Below, piece by piece: positions 1 through 8,646 of a stretch of 28,021 bases of DNA. The notes under the pieces are model-generated. The model was not told the origin of the DNA and did not search any database. It saw only the letters and a list, made by a program, of their open reading frames with translations. Every line of letters begins with the position of its first letter. The stretch's first letter is position 1. Source of the stretch: SVFI01 sp045643145. GTDB lineage: Bacteria > Bacillota > Clostridia > Lachnospirales > Lachnospiraceae. The stretch lies in NCBI GenBank assembly GCA_045643145.1, contig JAZUKG010000001.1, positions 1-28,021 of the forward strand. The letters are read 5' to 3'. A program made the position numbers and the translations under genes.

Positions 1-845
1 ACCTTTTGAACCGTAAAGCATTTATCAATCTGCTCAATAAAGCTATCACGGGTCAATCCGTTTAAATCTTTTACAACACGGTTATAATCAAAGATTTTCA
101 ACTGATCCTGAGAGAATAAAACTGACAGGAAGTAATTGTGCTCACTGTTTGGATTGGTATCTCCGTTTGCTCTTCTTCTTTGAGAGACTCTGACCGCACT
201 GGCACATCTGTGATGACCGTCAGCAATATAAATATGATCAAGAGCTTTAAAGCCTTCAGTGATTTTCTCAATCATCTGTGCATCTGTAATCTGCCAGCAG
301 CGATGTCTGATTCCGTCATCTGCTGTAAAATCACAATATGGCTGTGTTTCCATAACTGAAATACGAATCTGATTTAAATCCTCACGATCACGATATGCTA
401 AAAAGATAGGACCGGTCTGAGCATTTACGGTATCAACATGGCGAATACGGTCTTCTTCTTTATCTGCTCTGGTATTTTCATGTTTTTTAATCACTTCATT
501 GATATAATCATCTACACTGGCTAAAGCAACGAAACCTGTCTGACTTCTGCCATCCATGGTTAATTCATATAAATAAAAACAGGCCTGATCATCCTGTACA
601 TAGTTACCGTCTTCTAACATATCTGTATATAACTGACGAGCCTTTAAATATACTTCATCTGCATAGGTATCAACTGAAGCATCAAACTGTGTTTCTGCAC
701 GATCTATTCTCAGAAAGGTAAGATGATCTCCCTTTACTACCTCACAGGCTTCCTGACGGTTATATACGTCATACGGAAGTGCTGCAATTTTACTTTCGAG
801 TCCCTTTTTAGGCCTTACTGCTTTAAATGGTTTGATATTAGCCAT
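1..845 (-). CDS. DUF1015 family protein (3' end cut by window edge)
   Basis: The first 281 residues are visible and the rest lies beyond base 1. The start is the ATG at 845-843, after an AAGGAGA ribosome binding site. Motifs I associate with DUF1015 are present: ALPYDV at about 21-26, HENTRADKEEDR at about 122-133, and ADGHHR at 208-213. No signal peptide or membrane segment is visible, so it is probably cytosolic. The biochemical function is not established to my knowledge. The ADGHHR stretch recalls the GHHR-like motif of ParB-fold proteins such as the archaeal serine kinase SerK; that resemblance is from memory. It lies one small gene away from serC-serA, which suggests a role near serine or phosphoserine metabolism (inference). 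It has its own promoter and is divergent from the 91-residue gene. The family call is firm; the role is not. Confidence 0.85.
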   Translation of the reverse strand, partial: MANIKPFKAVRPKKGLESKIAALPYDVYNRQEACEVVKGDHLTFLRIDRAETQFDASVDTYADEVYLKARQLYTDMLEDGNYVQDDQACFYLYELTMDGRSQTGFVALASVDDYINEVIKKHENTRADKEEDRIRHVDTVNAQTGPIFLAYRDREDLNQIRISVMETQPYCDFTADDGIRHRCWQITDAQMIEKITEGFKALDHIYIADGHHRCASAVRVSQRRRANGDTNPNSEHNYFLSVLFSQDQLKIFDYNRVVKDLNGLTRDSFIEQIDKCFTVQK

Positions 846-890
846 GTTCCTTCTCCTTTTATACATTTTATCGCATAAAAATATATATAA

Positions 891-919
891 ATTATATCAA
901 AATTATCCTTATAAGTAAA
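891..919 (-). promoter_or_regulatory. Candidate promoter of the DUF1015 gene
   Basis: On the minus strand there is TTTACT (914-919), a 17-base spacer, and a perfect TATAAT (891-896) preceded by TGA, giving an extended -10. Transcription would begin near 884, about 40 bases before the start codon. Confidence 0.6.
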
Positions 920-939
920 CGAAAGACATACATTAGTTT

Positions 940-968
940 TTGACTTTTTATATAAATAATGGTAATAT
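940..968 (+). promoter_or_regulatory. Candidate promoter of the 91-residue orphan gene
   Basis: TTGACT at 940-945, a 17-base spacer, and TAATAT at 963-968. A TATAAT overlaps at 966-971, but with a 20-base spacer. The 12-mer TAATATAATGAT (963-974) also occurs in the serC promoter at the same distance from its -35. Confidence 0.5.
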
Positions 969-1003
969 AATGATATTATTAATGCAGAAAGGTTGTAAGA
1001 AAA

Positions 1004-1279
1004 ATGACACAAGAAGATAAAGAATTTCTTGATCGAATTACAGCATATTCTGAAGAAGTAATGAAAGATGTAAACCCGGATCCTCAGGTTACTCCTATTT
1101 CAGAGCAGCTTGCTTATCTCAGACCTATTATGGAAGAGATATCAAAGGAAACCAATACACCTGTCGAAGACGTTTTTATTCGTTATATGGATTTAGCTTC
1201 TTTAGCGGCTGTTGATAAAAAGAAAGAATTTGATGAAGATTTTGTTGATTTTACGGACATGAAAGATGCCCGTTTTTAA
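1004..1279 (+). CDS. Small acidic protein of unknown function, 91 residues
   Basis: I do not recognise this gene. It is on the plus strand between two minus-strand operons, with a GAAAGG ribosome binding site about 11 bases before its ATG, a candidate promoter at 940-968 and a strong terminator right after it, so it is probably a real single-gene transcript. The product is strongly acidic, rich in Glu and Asp, with no signal peptide, membrane segment or cysteine. Residues 1-70 look mostly helical, and the tail (about 75-91) is acidic and ends in DARF. A small cytosolic adaptor or regulatory protein is possible, but nothing in the sequence decides this. Confidence 0.75.
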   Translation: MTQEDKEFLDRITAYSEEVMKDVNPDPQVTPISEQLAYLRPIMEEISKETNTPVEDVFIRYMDLASLAAVDKKKEFDEDFVDFTDMKDARF

Positions 1280-1305
1280 AAAGACTATATCTTATCTCAC
1301 ACCAT

Positions 1306-1342
1306 AAAAATCCCCCTTTGCTTCATTGCTTGGGGGATTTTT
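1306..1342 (+). terminator. Rho-independent terminator after the 91-residue gene
   Basis: An 11-bp perfect stem pairs AAAAATCCCCC (1306-1316) with GGGGGATTTTT (1332-1342) across a 15-base loop. The T run on the 3' side suits plus-strand transcripts; the A run on the other side would let it act in reverse too. Confidence 0.85.
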
Positions 1343-1356
1343 GCTGTGTAAATAAC

Positions 1357-1388
1357 AAAAGGATATTAGCAAATGCTAATATCCTTTT
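1357..1388 (-). terminator. Rho-independent terminator of serC-serA
   Basis: A 14-bp perfect stem with a 4-base loop: AAAAGGATATTAGC at 1357-1370 pairs with its complement at 1375-1388. It lies 16 bases after the serA stop (1404), and the minus-strand RNA ends in a U run. Confidence 0.85.
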
Positions 1389-1403
1389 TATATTGACAAT
1401 AAA

Positions 1404-2567
1404 TTATTTTACAATACGTACACGGAATACACCGTCGATTGCTGCGAGTTTATCAACCATTTCCTGTGTTGCAGGAGTTTCTAAGTCCATCATAGTATAT
1501 GCTACTTCACCACGTGACTTATTCATCATGTCTGTGATGTTTACACCTGCATCACCAAATGTAGCTGTAAACTTAGTAATCATATTTGCAATGTTCTTGT
1601 GGAAGATTGCTACACGGCTGGCCTGAGCACAAACACCCATATCAAGTGCAGGATAGTTTACACTGTTTTTGATATTACCGTTTTCGAGATAATCTACCAT
1701 TTCCTGAACAGCCATAACTGCACAGTTATCTTCTGATTCTTCTGTTGATGCTCCAAGATGAGGTGTTACGATACATCCAGGCTGACCGGCAACTGTTGGG
1801 TTAGCAAAGTCTGTCATGTATTTTTTAACCTTACCTGATTTTAATCCTTCTAATAAAGCAGGCTCATCAACCAGAATATCTCTCGCATAGTTAAGAATAA
1901 CAACACCATCTTTCATCTTTGCGATGGCTTCTTTTGAAATCATACCCTTTGTAGAATCCAATAAAGGTACATGAATTGTGATAAAATCACACTCTTCATA
2001 GATTTCATCTACATTAATTACGTGCTTAACATTTTTATTTAAGTTCCAAGCAGCAGCTACAGAAAGATATGGGTCATAACCATATACTTCCATTCCTAAA
2101 TGAATTGCTGCATTCGCAACTTTAACACCGATTGCTCCCAGACCGATGATACCGAGCTTTTTACCTGCAATTTCAGTACCGGCAAAATTCTTCTTTTCTT
2201 TTTCAGCTGTCTTTGCGATGTTTTCGTCGTCTTTCGCACCTTTTACCCAGTCAATACCGCCAACAATATCACGGCTGGCGAGTAACATACCTGCAAGAAC
2301 GAGTTCCTTTACACCATTTGCATTTGCACCAGGTGTATTGAATACAACTACACCTTCATTAGCACATTTATCAAGTGGGATATTATTTACTCCGGCACCG
2401 GCTCTGGCAACTGCTAATAAGCTTTTTGGAAGGTCCATATCATGCATCGCTGCACTACGAACTAAAATACCTTCTGCTTCGTTTACATCTTCTGTCTTGG
2501 CATAATTTGCGCCAAAGTTATCAAGTCCAATCTGAGCAATTGGATTTAAGCAATAATATTTAAACAT
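1404..2567 (-). CDS. serA: D-3-phosphoglycerate dehydrogenase, ACT-domain type
   Basis: This cytosolic enzyme oxidises 3-phosphoglycerate to 3-phosphohydroxypyruvate with NAD, the first step of serine synthesis. Visible features are the Rossmann loop GLGAIG at 142-147, the catalytic-type Arg in NYAR (Arg229), the catalytic-type His in TPH (His270, followed by LGASTEESEDN), and a C-terminal ACT-like domain at about 318-387, the usual serine feedback module. At 387 residues it matches the short ACT-containing form. The segment where many D-2-hydroxyacid dehydrogenases carry the Glu of the Arg-Glu-His triad reads TDFANPTV, with no Glu. It starts 22 bases after the serC stop with an AAGGAG site, so it is co-transcribed with serC, and a terminator follows. 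Confidence is high for the family and good for the substrate because of serC. Confidence 0.93.
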   Translation of the reverse strand: MFKYYCLNPIAQIGLDNFGANYAKTEDVNEAEGILVRSAAMHDMDLPKSLLAVARAGAGVNNIPLDKCANEGVVVFNTPGANANGVKELVLAGMLLASRDIVGGIDWVKGAKDDENIAKTAEKEKKNFAGTEIAGKKLGIIGLGAIGVKVANAAIHLGMEVYGYDPYLSVAAAWNLNKNVKHVINVDEIYEECDFITIHVPLLDSTKGMISKEAIAKMKDGVVILNYARDILVDEPALLEGLKSGKVKKYMTDFANPTVAGQPGCIVTPHLGASTEESEDNCAVMAVQEMVDYLENGNIKNSVNYPALDMGVCAQASRVAIFHKNIANMITKFTATFGDAGVNITDMMNKSRGEVAYTMMDLETPATQEMVDKLAAIDGVFRVRIVK

Positions 2568-2589
2568 TGATTTATCTCCTTACAACTTC

Positions 2590-3672
2590 TTATAAGTTTT
2601 CAGCTTCGAATTTCTTCATAAATTCAACTAAAGCCTTAACACCTTCGATTGGCATAGCATTGTAAATACTTGCTCTCATACCGCCAACGCTTCTGTGTCC
2701 CTTTAAGTTTTCAAAACCTGCTTCTTTTGCTTCTTTTACAAACTTAGCATCAAGATCAGCATCGCCTGTTACGAAAGGAACATTCATTAATGATCTGTCT
2801 TCTTTTACAACAGTACCTTTAAAGAGCTTGCTTTCATCAAGGAAATCATAAAGAATCTTAGCTTTTTCTTCATTGAGCTTCTTCATAGCTTCAAGTCCGC
2901 CCATCTTCTTGAGCCACTTGAATACTTTACCACAAATATAGATGGTATAGCATGGAGGTGTATTGTAAAGAGAATCATTATCTGCCTGAGTTTTCCACTT
3001 GAGCATTGTAGGTGTTCCAGGTAAGCATTCTTCAGGAATTAAATCCTCACGAATGATAGCGATAACACAACCTGCAGGACCAACATTCTTCTGAACTCCG
3101 CCGTAGATAACACCATATTTTGTTACATCTACAGGCTCTGATAAGAAGCATGAAGATACGTCAGATACTAAGATTTTACCCTTTGTATTTGGTAATGTTT
3201 TATATTTTGTACCATAAATTGTGTTGTTTTCACAGATATATACATAATCCATATCATCTGTAATAGGAAGATCTGAACAATCAGGAATATATGAGAAAGT
3301 CTTGTCTGCTGAAGAAGCAAGTTCTACTGCTTCACCATAGATTTTAGCTTCCTGGTAAGCTTTTTTAGCCCACTGACCGGTAATGATATAACCGGCTTTT
3401 TTATTCTTCATCATGTTCATAGGAACTTCAGCGAAAAACTGAGATGCTCCACCCTGTAAGAATAATACTTTATAATTATCAGGAATATTCATAAGATCTC
3501 TAAGATCCTGCTCAGCCTCTTTGATGATAGTATCATAAACTTTCGAACGATGACTCATTTCCATTACGGACTGTCCCGATCCCTTATAATCCATCATTTC
3601 TGCTGCAGCTTCTTTAAGAACTTCTTCAGGTAAAACTGCCGGACCTGCTGAAAAGTTATACACTCTAGACAC
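2590..3672 (-). CDS. serC: Phosphoserine aminotransferase
   Basis: A PLP enzyme that transfers the amino group of glutamate to 3-phosphohydroxypyruvate to give O-phosphoserine. The 360-residue length is normal for SerC. Visible features are the N-terminal FSAGPA motif (7-12), the phosphate-binding GGAS (74-77), and the PLP-lysine motif GGVQKNVGPAG with Lys195. The start is a GTG (3672-3670) nine bases after AGGAGG; the ATG inside that gap is out of frame, which makes the GTG call secure. It leads the serC-serA operon, 22 bases before serA, and its promoter overlaps the end of the upstream L,D-transpeptidase gene. No serB-type phosphatase gene is visible in the window. Confidence 0.96.
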   Translation of the reverse strand: MSRVYNFSAGPAVLPEEVLKEAAAEMMDYKGSGQSVMEMSHRSKVYDTIIKEAEQDLRDLMNIPDNYKVLFLQGGASQFFAEVPMNMMKNKKAGYIITGQWAKKAYQEAKIYGEAVELASSADKTFSYIPDCSDLPITDDMDYVYICENNTIYGTKYKTLPNTKGKILVSDVSSCFLSEPVDVTKYGVIYGGVQKNVGPAGCVIAIIREDLIPEECLPGTPTMLKWKTQADNDSLYNTPPCYTIYICGKVFKWLKKMGGLEAMKKLNEEKAKILYDFLDESKLFKGTVVKEDRSLMNVPFVTGDADLDAKFVKEAKEAGFENLKGHRSVGGMRASIYNAMPIEGVKALVEFMKKFEAENL

Positions 3673-3749
3673 TTTTCCATTCCTCCTGTTTTATGTATTT
3701 TTTATATATTGGATACATTTACTGTATCAGTTTACTACACTAAATCATT

Positions 3750-3778
3750 ATATTACGCTTAAATTTATATTTCGTCAA
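3750..3778 (-). promoter_or_regulatory. Candidate promoter of serC-serA
   Basis: Minus strand TTGACG (3773-3778), 17-base spacer, TAATAT (3750-3755), continuing as TAATATAATGAT. The -35 overlaps the stop codon of the L,D-transpeptidase gene. Transcription would begin near 3743, giving a leader of about 70 bases. Confidence 0.55.
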
Positions 3779-5199
3779 TAGAACAATAACACCGGAGTAC
3801 CAACTTCTACCATATCATATAGCTTGGATACCACATCAATCGGTGTATTGATACAGCCGTGAGAACCATTTGTTTTATAAATCGTTCCGCCGTATTTTCC
3901 TCTCCAGTTTGAATCATGAATACCCACGCCTTTATATACCGGCATCCAATAGTTTACAAAGGAAGCATAACCTTCTCCTCTAAGGGTTCGATTTCTCTGC
4001 TTCATATAAACAAATGCCACTTTCTGAGGGGTTCCTCTGTTAAGACTGGTATTACCGGTTACAACCGGAGTATCAATTACTCTTCGACCGTCCACATAGT
4101 AATACATCATCTGATTACTCATATCTACTTCGATATATGTATCACCGATATCATCAAGACCTGTAAGGCCCGAAAAAGTGGTTTGTCTGAAATCCGGAGT
4201 ACGATTCATTTCGCGTCCGTTTCCGAGCGCTCCCATCAAAAATTCATACTCTTTTTTGTCATCAATTTTTGTACCGTAGGTTCCGGAATCAATAGTTACT
4301 AAATCTCCTCTGGTAGCTTTAAAGGTACGAGGCTTGCTGATGGTATTGTACATATCACAAATTTCTTCAGTTAATTCCTTAACCTTCTTTTCATCCAGAT
4401 AAACCTTGCCGTTATCATCAAATAACAGCTCTCCGTCCTCATCTACAGCAATCAGCTCACTAATTCTTGCTGCTGAAATATCTTTTTTCGTATTACCGCA
4501 TTCATAATGAATGACAGTATCCATATATCTTGATAAATCTTTCCAAAGAGCCAGTGCATCCTCCATGTCTTTGGTATGTTCTGCCTTTACATAGCAGTCA
4601 GCTTTTACCAAATCCACTTCAAATTCGCGTTCATCAATCGCAGACTGAATCGCATTTACTGCTTTATCATGACTCAAAAGCGCAGTTGTCTCGTCCAGTA
4701 AATAATAGCCCTTTAATCGATCCTTTAAAACCTCTACTCGTTTTCCTTTCGGATCAGAATTATCCTTGAGATAATCCAGAGAATCCAAATAGGTGTCTAA
4801 AGCTGCTGCTTCATAACTATATACAGGCTCTACTGTTTTATCCTTCGAAAGTTTTTCACTCGAATCGAAAAACCATTTCACGAAAGCAAGTACACTCTGT
4901 TCATCTTTGATTTTTTGAACTTCTGCCTTGTAATCAATCTTGTAACCGATTTTATCTAAAGAAAAAGTATGTTTTGTCCCTTCTTTATCCACAATAAGCA
5001 TTTCCGGCATTTCCTGAGAAGCCGAAAGCTTTTCACATACCTCATCTACGGTCAAATCGGTCGCATAAACATTATTAATTACCAGTCCCGGCATAAATAC
5101 ATCTTTGTACTGATTTGAAATCACCAAATAACTACCGCCAGCAACAAGTAAAGGAAGAATGATTAACACAGACAGGATAATAATCACTGCTTTTTTCAA
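3775..5199 (-). CDS. L,D-transpeptidase (YkuD fold), membrane-anchored
   Basis: Predicted to form 3-3 cross-links in peptidoglycan, or attach partners to it, outside the membrane. The 474-residue protein has a short cytosolic start, one hydrophobic anchor (about 4-26), a long extracytoplasmic region resembling the peptidoglycan-binding modules found before YkuD domains in Firmicutes (about 30-320), and a C-terminal YkuD domain. The catalytic motif SHGCINTP is at 446-453, with Cys449 as nucleophile and His447 beside it. The start is a TTG (5199-5197) after an AAGGG site; no in-frame ATG fits. It follows ilvB by 53 bases with no terminator between, so it is probably carried on the leuB-ilvD-ilvB transcript, an unusual partner for an amino-acid operon. 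Confidence 0.92.
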   Translation of the reverse strand: MKKAVIIILSVLIILPLLVAGGSYLVISNQYKDVFMPGLVINNVYATDLTVDEVCEKLSASQEMPEMLIVDKEGTKHTFSLDKIGYKIDYKAEVQKIKDEQSVLAFVKWFFDSSEKLSKDKTVEPVYSYEAAALDTYLDSLDYLKDNSDPKGKRVEVLKDRLKGYYLLDETTALLSHDKAVNAIQSAIDEREFEVDLVKADCYVKAEHTKDMEDALALWKDLSRYMDTVIHYECGNTKKDISAARISELIAVDEDGELLFDDNGKVYLDEKKVKELTEEICDMYNTISKPRTFKATRGDLVTIDSGTYGTKIDDKKEYEFLMGALGNGREMNRTPDFRQTTFSGLTGLDDIGDTYIEVDMSNQMMYYYVDGRRVIDTPVVTGNTSLNRGTPQKVAFVYMKQRNRTLRGEGYASFVNYWMPVYKGVGIHDSNWRGKYGGTIYKTNGSHGCINTPIDVVSKLYDMVEVGTPVLLFY

Positions 5200-5252
5200 G
5201 ATGTCACCCTTGTCCTTTGTACATCAATTTATCATTTGTTGTCAGAAATCAA

Positions 5253-6929
5253 TTATTTTTCTTCTAAATCCTTTGCATCAAATACTTCTGCAATCGGTTT
5301 ACCAGCCGGTACCATTGGGAATACCTTGTCATCCGGGTCGATTACACATTCGATTAATGCAGGAACTTTCTTCATCATAGCCTGCTTTACTGCATCAAAT
5401 ACTTCTTCTTTCTTGGTTACACGATATGCATCACAGCCAAGACCCTGAGCTACCTTGCAATAATCCACTTTATCATTTAATACAGTCTGTGAATAACGAT
5501 GATCATAGAATAAAGTCTGCCACTGACGAACCATACCCAGTACAGAGTTATTGATAACCACCTGAATAATCGGAATGTTATATCTGCTCGCTGTTGCCAG
5601 TTCATTCATATTCATTCGGAAACATCCGTCACCTGCAATATTCACACATACCTTATCCGGATTTCCTACTTGAGCACCAATACAAGCACCAAGTCCGTAT
5701 CCCATGGTTCCGAGACCACCGGAGCTTAAAAAGGTACGTGGCTGAGTATAATGATAATACTGAGCAGCCCACATCTGATGCTGTCCTACATCTGTAGAAA
5801 TAATAGCCTGACCTTCGGTTGCTTTATCAATCTGTTCAATCACATAAGGGCAGGTAAGAACATCCTGATTATATTCAAGCGGATAGGTCTCTTTGAAATA
5901 TTTGATTCTTTCCTTCCACTCTTTGTTATCCTTTTGTTCAATCTTTGCATTTAATTCAGCTAAAATATCCTTCAGATCACCAATAACTGAAGCATCTGTA
6001 CGAATATTTTTGTTAACTTCTGCAGCATCAATATCAAGGTGAACAATCTTTGCATTGCTGGCAAATGTGCTCGGATTACCGATAACACGGTCAGAGAATC
6101 TCGCACCCAGTGCAATCAATAAATCACATTCAGACACGCCGAGGTTTGATGTCTTTGTACCATGCATACCAATCATACCGGTATACATTTCATCATAGCC
6201 GTTAAATGCACCTTTACCCATTAAAGTATCGCATACAGGACAGTCAAGTTTTTTAGCAAACTCAGCAACCTGAGCGCTGGCTCCTGATAAAATAGCTCCG
6301 CCGCCCAAATAAATATAAGGCTTTTTGCTATCTTTAATCAGTTCAACAACTTTATCAATATCTTCCTGAGAATACTTATTGATATATTCAGGAGCCTTTG
6401 CTTCCTGGAATGTATATTCACATGAATTAGCAGTTACATCCTTTGTAATATCCACAAGTACAGGGCCAGGTCTTCCGCTCTTTGCAATAAAGAATGCTTT
6501 ACGGATTGTATCTGCCAGGTCATTGATATCTTTTACAATATAACCATGTTTGGTAATCGGCATGGTAACACCTGCAATATCAACCTCCTGGAAAGAATCC
6601 TTTCCAAGTGCCGGAAGATTTACGTTTGCTGTAATAGCAACCATAGGAATACTGTCCATATATGCTGTTGCAATACCGGTAACCAGGTTTGTTGCACCCG
6701 GTCCGCTGGTTGCCATACATACACCAACCTTACCGGTTGATCTGGCATATCCGTCTGCCGCATGAGCAGCTCCCTGTTCATGGGATGTTAAGATATGTTT
6801 AATTTCATCAGAATGCTTATATAATTCATCATAAATATTTAAAATGGTTCCTCCCGGATAACCAAAAACAGTATCAACGCCCTGTTCCTTTAAACATTCA
6901 ATCACGATTTGTGAACCTGTTAATAACAT
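5253..6929 (-). CDS. ilvB: Acetolactate synthase, large (catalytic) subunit
   Basis: A thiamine-diphosphate enzyme that condenses two pyruvates, or pyruvate and 2-oxobutyrate, to 2-acetolactate or 2-aceto-2-hydroxybutyrate, the first common step to valine, leucine and isoleucine. Visible features are the ThDP-activating Glu51 in SHEQGA, the SGPGATN loop (75-81), and the ThDP/metal motif running from GDG (433-435) to NN (460-461). VRQWQ with Trp470 follows, a hallmark of anabolic AHAS. The 558-residue length is normal. ATG start after AAGGAGG. The ilvN regulatory subunit gene is not next to it and not in the window. It lies 24 bases after ilvD in the leuB-ilvD-ilvB run. Confidence 0.94.
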   Translation of the reverse strand: MLLTGSQIVIECLKEQGVDTVFGYPGGTILNIYDELYKHSDEIKHILTSHEQGAAHAADGYARSTGKVGVCMATSGPGATNLVTGIATAYMDSIPMVAITANVNLPALGKDSFQEVDIAGVTMPITKHGYIVKDINDLADTIRKAFFIAKSGRPGPVLVDITKDVTANSCEYTFQEAKAPEYINKYSQEDIDKVVELIKDSKKPYIYLGGGAILSGASAQVAEFAKKLDCPVCDTLMGKGAFNGYDEMYTGMIGMHGTKTSNLGVSECDLLIALGARFSDRVIGNPSTFASNAKIVHLDIDAAEVNKNIRTDASVIGDLKDILAELNAKIEQKDNKEWKERIKYFKETYPLEYNQDVLTCPYVIEQIDKATEGQAIISTDVGQHQMWAAQYYHYTQPRTFLSSGGLGTMGYGLGACIGAQVGNPDKVCVNIAGDGCFRMNMNELATASRYNIPIIQVVINNSVLGMVRQWQTLFYDHRYSQTVLNDKVDYCKVAQGLGCDAYRVTKKEEVFDAVKQAMMKKVPALIECVIDPDDKVFPMVPAGKPIAEVFDAKDLEEK

Positions 6930-6953
6930 GATCTGTCCTCCTTGAAAGTCAAA

Positions 6954-8627
6954 TTACATTTTCTTTGGATTTTCTAAAATAGCACCACGGTTTCCGCTGG
7001 TTACCATTTCACGATATCTTGCAAGGTATCCTGTATTTACCTTTGGTTCTACAGGTTTCCATTCTGCTTTTCTCTTTGCCATTTCTTCATCAGAAACACA
7101 TACATTAAGTGTAGTGTTAGGGATATCAATCTGAATAATATCGCCTTCTTTTACGAGAGCAATTGGTCCTCCGACAGCTGCTTCAGGAGATACATGTCCG
7201 ATAGAAGCTCCTCTGGAAGCTCCTGAGAAACGACCGTCCGTAATCAGAGCTACGCTACTTCCTAATCCCATTCCGGCAATTGCTGAAGTAGGATTTAACA
7301 TTTCTCTCATACCAGGTCCGCCCTTTGGTCCTTCATAACGAATAACCACTACATCACCGGCAACAATCTTTCCGCTCTTGATTGCATCAATTGCATCTTC
7401 TTCACATTCAAATACTCTGGCAGGTCCTTCGTGTACCATCATTTCTTCAACGACTGCAGAACGCTTAACAACGCTTCCGTCAGGAGCTAAGTTACCCTTG
7501 AGTACTGCAAGACCACCAGTCTGGCTATATGGATTAGATAAAGGACGAATTACGTTTTCATCTAAATTCTTTACATTCTTGATATTTTCTCCGATTGTCT
7601 TTCCTGTTACAGTCATACAATCTGTGTTAATAAGGCCAAGCTCTGTCAGCTGATTCATAACTGCATAGACACCGCCTGCTTCATTTAAATCTTCCATGTA
7701 AGTAGGACCTGCAGGAGCAAGATGACAAAGGTTTGGAGTCTTTGCACTGACTTCATTTGCTAAAGCAATATCAAAATCAAATCCGATTTCATGAGCGATA
7801 GCCGGTAAATGAAGCATACTGTTTGTAGAACATCCCAGTGCCATATCAACAGTGAGTGCATTCATAATTGCTTCTTTTGTCATGATATCTCTTGGTCTGA
7901 TATTTTTCTTTAAAAGTTCCATAACTGCCATACCTGCATGTTTTGCCAAACGAATACGATCTGAATATACAGCCGGAATAGTTCCGTTACCCTTAAGTCC
8001 CATACCCAGGGCTTCTGTTAAACAGTTCATAGAGTTTGCTGTATACATACCGGAACATGATCCGCAGGTTGGGCAAACCTTTTCTTCAAATTCTCTAACT
8101 TCTTCTTCTGTCATAGTTCCTGCAGCATGTGAACCAACTGCTTCGAACATAGAAGAAAGACTTCTCTTCTGTCCTTTTACGTGACCAGCAAGCATTGGTC
8201 CGCCTGATACAAATACAGTAGGAACATTAACTCTGGCTGCAGCCATTAAAAGACCAGGAACGTTTTTATCACAGTTTGGAACACATACCAGTGCATCAAA
8301 CTGATGAGCTGTTGCCATACATTCTGTCGAATCTGCAATCAAATCTCTGGTAACCAAAGAATATTTCATTCCTACATGTCCCATTGCAATACCGTCACAA
8401 ACAGCAATTGCAGGAAATACAACCGGAACACCACCGGCTTCGGCTACACCTAATTTTACAGCTTCTACAATTTTATCCAGATTCATATGACCAGGTACGA
8501 TTTCATTATAAGAACTTACAATACCTACCAATGGTTTTGACATTTCTTCACTTGTAAATCCAAGTGCGTTAAACAAAGAACGATGTGGTGCCTGGCTCAT
8601 GCCAACTTTTACATTATCACTTTTCAT
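6954..8627 (-). CDS. ilvD: Dihydroxy-acid dehydratase
   Basis: An iron-sulfur enzyme that dehydrates 2,3-dihydroxyisovalerate and its methylvalerate homologue to the 2-oxo acids of valine and isoleucine. Landmarks are PNCDKN with Cys119 as a cluster ligand, CPTCGSCSGMYTANSM at 185-200 with Cys191 in the conserved GSCSG as a likely second ligand, and Cys77 in AVCDGI as a possible third. The 557-residue length is typical. ATG start with an AAAGGAG site; 19 bases separate it from leuB and 24 from ilvB, so the three form one operon. The ketol-acid reductoisomerase (ilvC) that makes its substrate is not in the window. Confidence 0.96.
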   Translation of the reverse strand: MKSDNVKVGMSQAPHRSLFNALGFTSEEMSKPLVGIVSSYNEIVPGHMNLDKIVEAVKLGVAEAGGVPVVFPAIAVCDGIAMGHVGMKYSLVTRDLIADSTECMATAHQFDALVCVPNCDKNVPGLLMAAARVNVPTVFVSGGPMLAGHVKGQKRSLSSMFEAVGSHAAGTMTEEEVREFEEKVCPTCGSCSGMYTANSMNCLTEALGMGLKGNGTIPAVYSDRIRLAKHAGMAVMELLKKNIRPRDIMTKEAIMNALTVDMALGCSTNSMLHLPAIAHEIGFDFDIALANEVSAKTPNLCHLAPAGPTYMEDLNEAGGVYAVMNQLTELGLINTDCMTVTGKTIGENIKNVKNLDENVIRPLSNPYSQTGGLAVLKGNLAPDGSVVKRSAVVEEMMVHEGPARVFECEEDAIDAIKSGKIVAGDVVVIRYEGPKGGPGMREMLNPTSAIAGMGLGSSVALITDGRFSGASRGASIGHVSPEAAVGGPIALVKEGDIIQIDIPNTTLNVCVSDEEMAKRKAEWKPVEPKVNTGYLARYREMVTSGNRGAILENPKKM

Positions 8628-8646
8628 AGTTTTTCTCCTTTAATCA

